A DNA stretch of 5,235 bases from positions 1 through 5,235 of the forward strand of contig JACRLA010000150.1 in the NCBI GenBank assembly GCA_016215145.1, read 5' to 3'. Origin of the DNA: Chloroflexota bacterium (GTDB taxonomy: Bacteria; Chloroflexota; Anaerolineae; Anaerolineales; VGOW01). The first letter of the stretch is position 1; the number at the start of each line of letters is the position of its first letter. The notes under the pieces are model-generated. The model was not told the DNA's origin. It saw only the letters and a program-made list of their open reading frames with translations, and did no database searches. Position numbers and translations under genes: made by a program. This document shows positions 1 through 5,107 of this stretch, piece after piece.

Positions 1-50
1 AGTGTCGCTAGAATCGGGCGAAGCAGCTGAGTCGGGTTTTGAATTTTCAT
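1..50 (-). CDS. 5' end of an unidentified gene, cut by the window edge
   Basis: An ATG at 50-48 opens a frame reading MKIQNPTQLLRPILAT before the window ends. Upstream, AAAAGGGTGATC (63-52) offers a plausible ribosome binding site, with GGG six bases before the ATG and a GGTGATC match to the sequence complementary to the 16S rRNA 3' end. Sixteen residues are too few to identify a family. The orientation matches every other gene in the window, and a possible promoter lies upstream at 373-400. The competing reading is a plus-strand frame open from base 2 to a TGA at 80-82, which could be the tail of a rightward gene. I prefer the minus-strand reading because it has a start codon and a ribosome binding site. 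Confidence 0.4.
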   Translation of the reverse strand, partial: MKIQNPTQLLRPILAT

Positions 51-163
51 TGATCACCCTTTTACTCTGCGTTGGGAGATGATGGTTGCACTCATCAGCG
101 GACTCCGTAAGGTATCAGTTATAAGCGCAGGAAAGTTCCATGGTCTTCGCATCCTTCGACTAT

Positions 164-181
164 GCGCGAAAAGATTCGCGC
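164..181. repeat. Short perfect hairpin, 7-bp stem
   Basis: GCGCGAA (164-170), loop AAGA, then TTCGCGC (175-181) form a perfect stem with a four-base loop. Just to the left, TTCGCAT (136-152 region) can pair instead with the ATGCG next to the first arm, so two competing stems are possible. It lies between the possible promoter at 373-400 and the gene start at position 50, so a leader role is conceivable. No U-run follows on the minus strand, so it is not a typical terminator. Confidence 0.4.
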
Positions 182-258
182 TCCTTGAACAAAGTTGAAG
201 AGTCGTACGCTTCCGCGATCTACTGGTTATGTAATTAAACCGATGAGGAAGGATGGAA

Positions 259-273
259 GATACGATACGATAC
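259..273. repeat. Tandem repeat (GATAC)x3
   Basis: Three exact copies of the pentamer GATAC lie head to tail. They sit just downstream (minus-strand sense) of the ATG cluster at 283-273. The tract is too short to suggest a function on its own, but a non-triplet unit fits non-coding or decaying sequence. Confidence 0.8.
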
Positions 274-372
274 ATGCATTCATTTTGGTATCCCTCCTTA
301 AATACACATCGCGTCGCGATCTATCTGGCGCGGCTAAATCTCAGTCCGGCTTATCTACTTGGGGATGTAATT

Positions 373-400
373 ATTTTACTCTCAAAAAATAGAAAAACAA
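373..400 (-). promoter_or_regulatory. Possible sigma-70-type promoter reading left
   Basis: On the minus strand, TTGTTT (400-395) and TAAAAT (378-373) are separated by 16 bases, close to a -35/-10 pair. Transcription would begin near 366, about 66 bases before the strong Shine-Dalgarno at 300-292, and would continue to the partial gene at position 50. The match lies in an A/T-rich stretch where chance matches are common. Confidence 0.3.
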
Positions 401-486
401 GATGGTTATGACAAATGTACTTGATTCTTCATTCCTAACCTGCTTCGCGTTCCGAAAACGAAAAGCAAAAGCATTTTCCGTGCGTC

Positions 487-550
487 AGACTTCCGAAGTC
501 TTGTAAAGCACCCCGCAGCGAAGTGGAGTGGGCGCAGACTTCGGAAGTCT
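487..550. repeat. Inverted pair of near-palindromic 15-mers
   Basis: AGACTTCCGAAGTCT (487-501) and its exact reverse complement AGACTTCGGAAGTCT (536-550) flank a 34-base spacer. Each 15-mer is itself a palindrome apart from its central base, so each can fold alone or the two can pair over 15 bp. The spacer contains CACCCC and GGAGTG, which nearly pair and could give an inner stem. The arrangement resembles REP-like or small non-autonomous palindromic elements. The panB hairpin at 4134-4166 has a similar design (CCGAGTGTCT-CCA-AGACACTCGG), so a family of such elements in this genome is likely. That is inference. Confidence 0.6.
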
Positions 551-556
551 TTGGAG

Positions 557-694
557 ATGGAATGTGGCATTGCTACCCTCACCGCCGACCCGTGCGAAGC
601 TATTGCGCCTGATGGCGACACCCTCCACCTCAATAAAAACTACTGGACGATACTCATGGCGATACCCTCAGCATTCAACAATTTGCCAAAGTGA
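557..694 (+). pseudogene. Possible remnant ORF with about 45-nt repeats
   Basis: A 45-codon plus-strand frame begins at ATG 557 and ends at TGA 692-694. ACCCTC recurs at 575, 620 and 664, and ATGGCGAYACCCTC is shared (13 of 14) between 612-625 and 656-669, so there is an imperfect repeat of 44-45 bases. In the first frame the second unit reads PDGDTLHLN. The third unit is one base out of phase and, in its own frame, reads HGDTLSIQQF. That pattern would fit a decayed gene for a repeat-rich protein that has lost one base. There is no good ribosome binding site, and the 3' end abuts the terminator at 710. A purely non-coding repeat is equally possible. Confidence 0.2.
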
Positions 695-709
695 AATCTA
701 GATTCAATA

Positions 710-748
710 AAAAAACGTGACGGTCATTCAAGACCCGTCACGTTTTTT
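710..748 (-). terminator. Intrinsic terminator, probably bidirectional
   Basis: AAAAAACGTGACGG (710-723) pairs perfectly with CCGTCACGTTTTTT (735-748) around an 11-base loop, giving a GC-rich core with an A-run before and a T-run after on both strands. This is the classic form of a bidirectional rho-independent terminator. On the minus strand it lies 52 bases past the stop codon of the dehydrogenase gene, so it most likely ends the main transcription unit. Confidence 0.8.
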
Positions 749-761
749 AATCACGACTCTC

Positions 762-792
762 GTTCATGCCGCAGTTCAACTGCGGCATGAAC
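762..792 (-). terminator. Long perfect hairpin just after the dehydrogenase stop
   Basis: GTTCATGCCGCAGTT (762-776) and AACTGCGGCATGAAC (778-792) are perfect reverse complements around one central base, so the fold is a stem of about 14 bp with a very tight loop. It begins eight bases after the TAG of the dehydrogenase gene. No T-run follows it, so on its own it may protect mRNA 3' ends or help termination at the hairpin at 710-748 rather than be a complete terminator. The panB stop is followed by a hairpin of the same design. Confidence 0.6.
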
Positions 793-800
793 TCTAAAAA

Positions 801-2666
801 CTACGATTGTGACTGCACCAACCTCAGCAACGACTTCCTCGCCAACACATCCGCGCTGATCATTCCCTGCACGCCTTCATTATCTACGACAGGCATCGCC
901 GAGATTTCGTAATACTCCAACTTGCGAACCATGTCCAAGATTCCATCATTCGGTGACGCCGCCACCACTTGGCGACTCATGATCTGCGTGATGCTTTGAT
1001 CATCGGGCGAACCTTGCGCCGTCGCCCGCGTGATGTCCCATTCGGTGACAACACCAGCGAGTGCGCCTTGCGATTCGACAACGGCGATGATCGGACTCTT
1101 CGCTTCCACCAATTTTGTCGCCGCCTCTTTCACCGAGCAACTCACATTGATCGTCGGGATCGGCGTCATCAACTCTTGCGCCGTGCGTCCGCTCTCGCGC
1201 GCGGCGATGCGCCGCACACTGATGTGTTCCGATGCCTCACGCGGCAGCATGTCGGCATCTGTTGCCAAGAGATCGATCAACTCGCGCATATTTTTTCGGA
1301 TGACCTCTTCACGATATTTCTCTGCCGCCGCGCGACGTCCCTCTGCCAGCGCGGCAAACTCCGCCGCGTGATCCGTCAACCATTTATCAACCGCAACGCG
1401 ATTCCCCAAAGCCGAATCGGGCAAACGTAAATGCTGCGGAGTCTTGATCAACTTTTCGTGCGCGGCAAAGATCACGCCACCCGAATTCACCAAATAATCT
1501 GTAGCGATTAAAACTGATCGCCCGCGATACACGGCGCGTTCCATTCGCGCCCGCGCCGCTTTGCGTGACGGGTCGGGCGAGTAAGTGTTTGCGCCTTCAA
1601 TACTCACCGTCCACTTGCCCATGCGGTCAACGGTCATCGAAGGACGCGACGATGAATCAGTGTCGAGATAATTGGCAATCGGCGCGGCAGGGATACAGCA
1701 AAAGGCATTCTCGCGCAACAAGTCATTCGGTTGCGTCGCATACTTGAGCGAACTATTCTTCTGCGCCATCGTCTGCAAAAAATAAGGGCGCGTCACCACG
1801 CCGTTCTGTTGCCACATCTTAAACAGCGTCTCAATCGGCAAACCGTTTTCATCATAGATGTAACCGACGGCATCACTCACGCCGATCACTTTTGCTTTTG
1901 GCAAACGCTCGCGCAACACTCTGGCGGCGTGCGCGCCCACTGCGCCGAAGCCTTGAATGATCACCGTAAGATTTTCTTCGGACGGGATTTGCAGATTCGC
2001 AAACTGCGGAAGTGAACGCAAGCGCGGCATCTCTTCGAGTAACGCTTGCAAGGCGATCACGGTGCCGCCGCCAGCCGCTCCCAACTGATCGATTCTGTTG
2101 CCGCCCATATCCACCGGCTTCGACAGCGCGTGATCGATTCCGTTTTCAATCGCCACCGTTTTCATGTCGGAATCATTTGTGCCAACATCGGGACCCGGCA
2201 AATAAATGTCGCGGTAGCGGAAAATTAATTTTGCGAAACCGCGCACCACTTCAGTATGCTGTTCGGGTGTGAGATCAGAGTCGGCAACAATGCCCGACTT
2301 GCCGCCGCCGTACGGAAGATTCGCCGCCGCGTTTTTCAGAGTCATGCCGCGCGCCAAATTGTGAATCGCCGCAGGCGTGACGGCATCCGCACCGAGCATC
2401 CGTATCCCGCCCATCGAAGGTCGCCCCATCGCCAAATTATCAACAACAAGATAGCCGCCGATCTCCAGCGGCGAGTCTTCATCCCACAGACAGACCACAA
2501 GGTGCGGGCCCAAGTTGTCAACTTCAATGCCCAAGCGCGAGAGACGATCCACGTCGGCAGAGGTGAGTTCGATAAAACGTTTACTGCCATCGCGCGTGAG
2601 GCGGCTCTCCCATGTAGCTTGGGGCAATCGCTCGCGGAGATAAGACTCCATTCGTTTGGGAATCAT
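801..2666 (-). CDS. Glu/Leu/Phe/Val dehydrogenase with C-terminal CBS pair
   Basis: This 621-residue cytoplasmic enzyme belongs to the NAD(P)-dependent amino-acid dehydrogenase family (reversible oxidative deamination to a 2-oxo acid and ammonia). The dimerisation/catalytic domain (about 70-195) shows MGGIRM (85-90), MTLKNA with K111, GGGK with the catalytic lysine K123, and PGPDVGTN with D160. The Rossmann domain (about 195-405) has GFGAVG (239-244), IPAAP and DYLVNSGGV. Two CBS domains follow (about 499-552 and 563-616), typical binders of adenine nucleotides, making the protein about 200 residues longer than usual family members. The lysine that binds glutamate's side-chain carboxylate in GDHs is M85 here, and the IFAAHE segment is closer to leucine/valine dehydrogenases, so an aliphatic substrate is likelier than glutamate (alignment by eye). 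AAGGAG lies five bases before the ATG. The gene starts 47 bases after the upstream ORF and is probably co-transcribed with it. Confidence 0.9.
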   Translation of the reverse strand: MIPKRMESYLRERLPQATWESRLTRDGSKRFIELTSADVDRLSRLGIEVDNLGPHLVVCLWDEDSPLEIGGYLVVDNLAMGRPSMGGIRMLGADAVTPAAIHNLARGMTLKNAAANLPYGGGKSGIVADSDLTPEQHTEVVRGFAKLIFRYRDIYLPGPDVGTNDSDMKTVAIENGIDHALSKPVDMGGNRIDQLGAAGGGTVIALQALLEEMPRLRSLPQFANLQIPSEENLTVIIQGFGAVGAHAARVLRERLPKAKVIGVSDAVGYIYDENGLPIETLFKMWQQNGVVTRPYFLQTMAQKNSSLKYATQPNDLLRENAFCCIPAAPIANYLDTDSSSRPSMTVDRMGKWTVSIEGANTYSPDPSRKAARARMERAVYRGRSVLIATDYLVNSGGVIFAAHEKLIKTPQHLRLPDSALGNRVAVDKWLTDHAAEFAALAEGRRAAAEKYREEVIRKNMRELIDLLATDADMLPREASEHISVRRIAARESGRTAQELMTPIPTINVSCSVKEAATKLVEAKSPIIAVVESQGALAGVVTEWDITRATAQGSPDDQSITQIMSRQVVAASPNDGILDMVRKLEYYEISAMPVVDNEGVQGMISADVLARKSLLRLVQSQS

Positions 2667-2680
2667 AGAAACTCCTTTTG

Positions 2681-2714
2681 GAGATTGGAGAGTGAATCTC
2701 TAATCTCCAATCTC
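2681..2714. repeat. Intergenic hairpin built from GAGATT units
   Basis: GAGATTGGAGA (2681-2691) pairs with TCTCCAATCTC (2704-2714) around a 12-base loop. It fills the gap between the upstream ORF and the dehydrogenase gene and overlaps the last base of the former's TAG. On the minus strand GAGATT occurs three times nearly in tandem, so the hairpin has grown from a low-complexity repeat. It ends four bases upstream of the dehydrogenase Shine-Dalgarno (2677-2672), so it could influence translation or mRNA processing between the two genes. Confidence 0.55.
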
Positions 2715-3040
2715 TATTTGTGCAACTTCGCCGCCACAAACGCCAACCCATTCTGCGTCAACGCCCGCGCCGTGTTGTTCGTCGCGTCGAACTTATCCAT
2801 GAAGTTCGTTTGCAAATTGTCCCAATCGTGGTTGTCCATCACTTCTTTTTTGTCGCGGAAATAATCGAGGATGTCCGACGGATGCGCGCGCGCGCCATCC
2901 ACTTCGGGGTCGCCGCCTTCGTGCTTCGCCGAAATGTTGGCGACGTGGTCGGCGAGTTCGATCAATTCTTCGCGGCGGTTATACGGTTGCTTGACGATGC
3001 TCTTCCACGTTTCGGTGATGTGATGCTCGAATCGAATCAC
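2714..3040 (-). CDS. C-terminal part of the amber-split hypothetical protein
   Basis: This frame encodes 108 residues from a GTG at 3040 to a TAG at 2716-2714. It is in the same reading frame as the ORF upstream, separated only by TAG and one GAT codon. It begins with FEHHITETWK, a strand-plus-polar-residue pattern that reads as the next beta-strand of the upstream protein. It continues with helical, acidic segments (ELIELADHVANISAKHEGGDPEVDG, split here as ELIELADHV and AKHEGGDPEVDG) and ends with TQNGLAFVAAKL. No cysteine is present. The only ribosome-binding signal is AGGA two bases from the GTG, far weaker than for neighbouring genes. It is most likely the severed end of one protein of about 420 codons, or is made by coupled re-initiation or readthrough. 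I do not recognise its family. Confidence 0.6.
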   Translation of the reverse strand: MIRFEHHITETWKSIVKQPYNRREELIELADHVANISAKHEGGDPEVDGARAHPSDILDYFRDKKEVMDNHDWDNLQTNFMDKFDATNNTARALTQNGLAFVAAKLHK

Positions 3041-3043
3041 ATC

Positions 3044-3046
3044 CTA
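3044..3046 (-). other. In-frame amber codon splitting one reading frame
   Basis: Codon 311 of the long frame 3976-2714 is TAG. The frame stays open for 109 more codons beyond it, with protein-like composition throughout. A single base change from GAG (Glu) or CAG (Gln) would produce it. TAG also ends the C-terminal part (2716-2714) and the dehydrogenase gene (803-801, after a complete second CBS domain), so TAG is an ordinary stop here and general reassignment is unlikely. Confidence 0.7.
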
Positions 3047-3976
3047 AAAGCCCAACGCTTTGCGAACTTGCGCCGTGATCTCAATCGTTTCGTTGTTGGT
3101 CGAGTTGCCCCAATTGAAACCGATGAGCGGCGACGTGCCATCATCACGGGCAAATAATTTTGCGCCGATGAGAGTCCACAAACCGGCGTAGGGATTGTCG
3201 TTGCCCATGAAGACCGAAATTTTAAATTCGATATCAATGCCGAGCCGGTAAAGCAAGTAACCGACTAGCACGGTTCCGGGATTGATGTTGAGAACTTGGC
3301 GCACGCCGTAAGTTGTGTAGTAGTAAAGCAATTCATCCGCCCACTTGAGGGCGTGATCATTCGGTTGCCCAATGCCGCCGAAGTAGCCGGTGATCGTCGC
3401 CGGACCGTTGAGATGAATGTTCGATCCATCGGTGCCTTTGGTGTCAAGCGTTTCCACATAACTCGCGCCGATGATTTGCATGGCGGCGGCAATCGCCGGA
3501 AGATCGCCGTCCGCTTCTTGCTCTTTCATCTTGCGGACCTTGATCCAACGTCCGGGCATCAGCACTTTATTTTCAATCGCCCGTTTCGCTGCGGCGATGA
3601 CCCACGGAAAGTATTGCAGCGCGCTCACTTCGAGCGTGACGGCGAAATCATCATTGAATTTTTTTGTCGCCGCGCCGGGTCCAAGCACGCTGCGCCGATA
3701 ATCGGCGACGCTGATGAAGGCGCCTTTATCGCGTTGTTCTTCGAGCCACTTGAGTTGTGTGTAGTATTCGGGCTTGCGTGCTTTCACTTTGTTCATCAAC
3801 GTCGAGAGATCATTCGCTTCTTGCGCCCGCGCGTTGATCTCTTCGGGTGTGCCGTATTTGGCGACCACCTTGAGCAAGTCGCTTACCACTTGCGTCTCGG
3901 GGTTAAGCAAAACTGCGTTGAGATCATCCAAACGCGAATTTGGAATTTTGAGTCGTTGACGGAGATCGAGAGTCAT
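3044..3976 (-). CDS. Uncharacterised alpha/beta protein, main part, ends at amber
   Basis: This frame gives 310 residues. I chose ATG 3976 because AAAGGTG (3987-3981) lies just upstream; the longer GTG start at 4039 has no ribosome binding site and would add 21 residues encoded by the structured leader. Residues 1-110 are mostly helical and charged. From about 165, strands alternate with helices and each strand ends in a polar cluster: ETLDTKGTDG (175-184), NINPGT (230-235), ISVFMGNDN (253-261) and IGFNWGNSTNNET (285-297). That layout suggests a TIM-barrel-like enzyme (inference). There is no signal peptide, membrane segment or cysteine, so it is probably cytoplasmic. The TAG at codon 311 falls after a helix and before the strand IRFEHHITET encoded downstream, so this product alone would be truncated. 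It lies between panB and the dehydrogenase gene. I cannot name the family or the reaction. Confidence 0.75.
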   Translation of the reverse strand: MTLDLRQRLKIPNSRLDDLNAVLLNPETQVVSDLLKVVAKYGTPEEINARAQEANDLSTLMNKVKARKPEYYTQLKWLEEQRDKGAFISVADYRRSVLGPGAATKKFNDDFAVTLEVSALQYFPWVIAAAKRAIENKVLMPGRWIKVRKMKEQEADGDLPAIAAAMQIIGASYVETLDTKGTDGSNIHLNGPATITGYFGGIGQPNDHALKWADELLYYYTTYGVRQVLNINPGTVLVGYLLYRLGIDIEFKISVFMGNDNPYAGLWTLIGAKLFARDDGTSPLIGFNWGNSTNNETIEITAQVRKALGF

Positions 3977-4010
3977 AATGCACCTTTGTAATTGTTGAGG
4001 GACTGAGACA

Positions 4011-4119
4011 TCTAATCCGCGTTGCAACTTTGTTCTCACTTGAGACTTGATTCAACCGCGGATGCCGCCGCAACTGAACCAAGCCTCACGTTTTGAGAAA
4101 AGTTAATTTGCGGATTAGA
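4011..4119 (-). promoter_or_regulatory. Structured leader: 109-nt palindrome with G-U pairs
   Basis: TCTAATCCGC (4011-4020) and GCGGATTAGA (4110-4119) pair perfectly and enclose a second stem: 4041-4061 with 4068-4088 form 21 continuous pairs around a six-base loop (4062-4067). Five of these are G-U when read as minus-strand RNA; read as plus-strand RNA they would be A-C mismatches. Between the two stems, AACTTT/AAAGTT and TCTC/GAGA can also pair. The polarity of the wobbles supports a leader RNA transcribed leftward, ending 35 bases before the ATG at 3976. It matches no riboswitch class I know. It could also be a decayed palindromic mobile element. Confidence 0.55.
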
Positions 4120-4133
4120 GAAGCCATCACCTC

Positions 4134-4166
4134 AAACACCGAGTGTCTCCAAGACACTCGGTGTTT
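4134..4166 (-). terminator. Perfect 15-bp hairpin after panB, probable terminator
   Basis: AAACACCGAGTGTCT (4134-4148) and AGACACTCGGTGTTT (4152-4166) pair perfectly around a three-base loop, starting five bases after the panB stop codon. On the minus strand the stem ends in GTTT followed by GAGG, so the U-run is short and some readthrough into the next gene is likely. It may attenuate rather than fully separate panB from the genes downstream. Confidence 0.65.
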
Positions 4167-4171
4167 ACAAG

Positions 4172-5026
4172 TTAAAGCATCTTCTTCAATTCGTTATATT
4201 CTTCATCCGTCATCCCGAACCAGTTCTCGGGCTGCGGAAAAGTTTTATCTGAAACTTCTTTGACGTAACTTTCGAGTCCTTCACGGATCACTTTGCCCGC
4301 GTCGGCAAACACCTTCGCCATGCGCGGCTTGAATTTCGGATACAGCGCGAAGGCATCGTGATAGATCAGCAACTGCCCGTGCGCGTGCGGACCCGAACCC
4401 AGACTCATGATGATGCAATTGTTGGCGCGTTCGGTGATCAGTTGGCAGACGCGATCCGGCACCAGTTCGAGCAAGATGCAAAACGCGCCCGCTTCTTCCA
4501 ATGCTTTAGCGTCGTCAATAATTTTCTTCGCTTGCACCGCGCCCTTACCCTGCAATTTGAATCCACCTAACGAACTGACACTTTGCGGAGTCAAACCCAA
4601 ATGCCCCATCGCCGGAATGCCCGCCTTTGTGATTCCATAAATGCGATCTGCCATCTCTGCCCCGCCTTCGATCTTGATCGAATCACATCCGGTCTCTGCC
4701 ATGAAACGTCCGGCGTTGCGAATCGCCGACTCCACACTCGGTTGATAGCTCATATAGGGCAGGTCGCCGATGACCCAGGCCGTCGGCGCGCCGCGTCGCA
4801 CGGCGGCAGTGTGTCGAATCATATCGTCCATCGGCACGGGCAAAGTGCTATCAAAGCCAAGCATCGTCATGCCCAAGCTATCGCCGACCAAGATCATGTC
4901 CACGCCCGCTTGCTCTTGCAGATAAGCGGTGGGGTAGTCGTAACACGTTAGCCACGTAATTGGTTTGCCGTCCGCAACTTTTTTGAACAGCATGGGGAGA
5001 GTCATTTTCTTTCGTTGTTCAGCCAT
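4172..5026 (-). CDS. panB: 3-methyl-2-oxobutanoate hydroxymethyltransferase (PanB)
   Basis: PanB transfers a hydroxymethyl group from 5,10-methylenetetrahydrofolate to 2-ketoisovalerate, giving ketopantoate, the first committed step of pantothenate and CoA synthesis in the cytoplasm. The 284-residue product has the family's TIM-barrel motifs: VGDSLGM (47-53, metal ligand D49), GDLPYM with D88, KIEGG with K118 and E120, GHLGLTPQSV (141-150), and LLELVP with the presumed catalytic base E187. The usual GIGAG segment is replaced by SLGSGPHAHGQ (208-218), followed by the conserved HDAF. I chose ATG 5026 because GGAGG lies five bases upstream; an ATG 12 bases earlier overlaps that site. Its length is close to the family norm of about 265-285 residues. 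No panC or panD is in the window. Confidence 0.95.
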   Translation of the reverse strand: MAEQRKKMTLPMLFKKVADGKPITWLTCYDYPTAYLQEQAGVDMILVGDSLGMTMLGFDSTLPVPMDDMIRHTAAVRRGAPTAWVIGDLPYMSYQPSVESAIRNAGRFMAETGCDSIKIEGGAEMADRIYGITKAGIPAMGHLGLTPQSVSSLGGFKLQGKGAVQAKKIIDDAKALEEAGAFCILLELVPDRVCQLITERANNCIIMSLGSGPHAHGQLLIYHDAFALYPKFKPRMAKVFADAGKVIREGLESYVKEVSDKTFPQPENWFGMTDEEYNELKKML

Positions 5027-5031
5027 AGAAG

Positions 5032-5036
5032 CCTCC
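5032..5036 (-). promoter_or_regulatory. Shine-Dalgarno GGAGG that fixes the panB start
   Basis: GGAGG on the minus strand lies five bases before ATG 5026. The alternative upstream ATG (5038) would leave this site inside the coding region and lacks a site of its own. Confidence 0.75.
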
Positions 5037-5039
5037 ATT

Positions 5040-5107
5040 AGGGATTCTGTTTTTTTGTTTCAACACGAAGTCTCAAAGTCACCAAGACGCGAAGTTTTTT
5101 ATTTTCA
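5040..5107. repeat. 68-bp direct repeat, copy 1, upstream of panB
   Basis: This copy matches 5165-5232 at 63 of 68 positions without gaps, at an offset of 125 bases. It starts with AGGGATTCTG, then a T-run, GTTTCAACACGAAG, CAAAGTCACCAAGAC and GCGAAG with another T-run. It is non-coding and ends 14 bases upstream of the panB start codon, so it forms most of the panB leader. I see no convincing -35/-10 pair within it. Confidence 0.9.

Larger units (their letters stand above)
119..283 (-). pseudogene. Possible broken small ORF behind a strong Shine-Dalgarno
   Basis: TAAGGAGGG (300-292) is the best Shine-Dalgarno in the window and sits eight bases before an ATG at 283-281. That frame gives MNACIVSYLPSFLIGLIT and then a TAA at 229-227. 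Beyond the stop, the same frame stays open for 35 codons with a fairly protein-like composition, to a TAA at 121-119. It may be a leader peptide of 18 residues or a small gene inactivated by a nonsense change. ATGs in the other two frames occur within eight bases; the one at 275 opens a 73-codon frame but is 16 bases from the Shine-Dalgarno and gives an Arg/Ser-rich product. I do not recognise a family. A chance match is quite possible. Confidence 0.2.
51..800. other. 750-bp region without a convincing intact gene
   Basis: No frame on either strand here has a family-like protein, a good ribosome binding site and a sensible length together. The longer frames (minus 54-275 and 406-633, plus 195-392) give Arg/Ser-rich, domain-free translations. 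The region holds several non-coding or degenerate features, listed separately: a possible leftward promoter, a strong Shine-Dalgarno with a broken small frame, short hairpins, a pair of inverted 15-mers, imperfect repeats about 45 bases apart and two terminator-like hairpins. It is richer in A+T runs than the coding part. It probably combines the upstream region of the leftward gene at position 50 with the downstream region of the dehydrogenase gene. Confidence 0.6.

Noticed and set aside
54..275. 73-codon minus-strand frame ending just before the gene at position 50
   Set aside because: Its ATG is 16 bases from the Shine-Dalgarno, the product is Arg/Ser-rich with no domain, and a nearer ATG in another frame fits the ribosome binding site better.
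195..392. 65-codon plus-strand frame
   Set aside because: It has a TTG start without a ribosome binding site and a composition unlike a folded protein, and it runs against the likely transcription direction.
406..633. 75-codon minus-strand frame over the inverted 15-mers
   Set aside because: It spans the palindromic element and has no ribosome binding site or recognisable motif.
2256..2864. Long plus-strand frame of about 200 codons opposite the dehydrogenase start
   Set aside because: It is antisense to the well-supported dehydrogenase N-terminus and to the split ORF, and is Arg/His-rich as expected from a reverse-strand shadow.
2884..2893. GCGCGCGCGC run
   Set aside because: It is explained by Gly-Ala-Arg-Ala codons in the C-terminal part of the split protein, and is too short to call a Z-DNA or microsatellite feature.
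3044..3046. Pyrrolysine codon or whole-genome TAG reassignment
   Set aside because: The protein does not resemble the methylamine methyltransferases, and TAG ends the dehydrogenase gene right after a complete CBS domain, so TAG works as a stop in this window.
3296..3991. 231-codon plus-strand frame opposite the split ORF
   Set aside because: It mirrors the minus-strand codon structure; the minus frame has the ribosome binding site and a strand/helix pattern.
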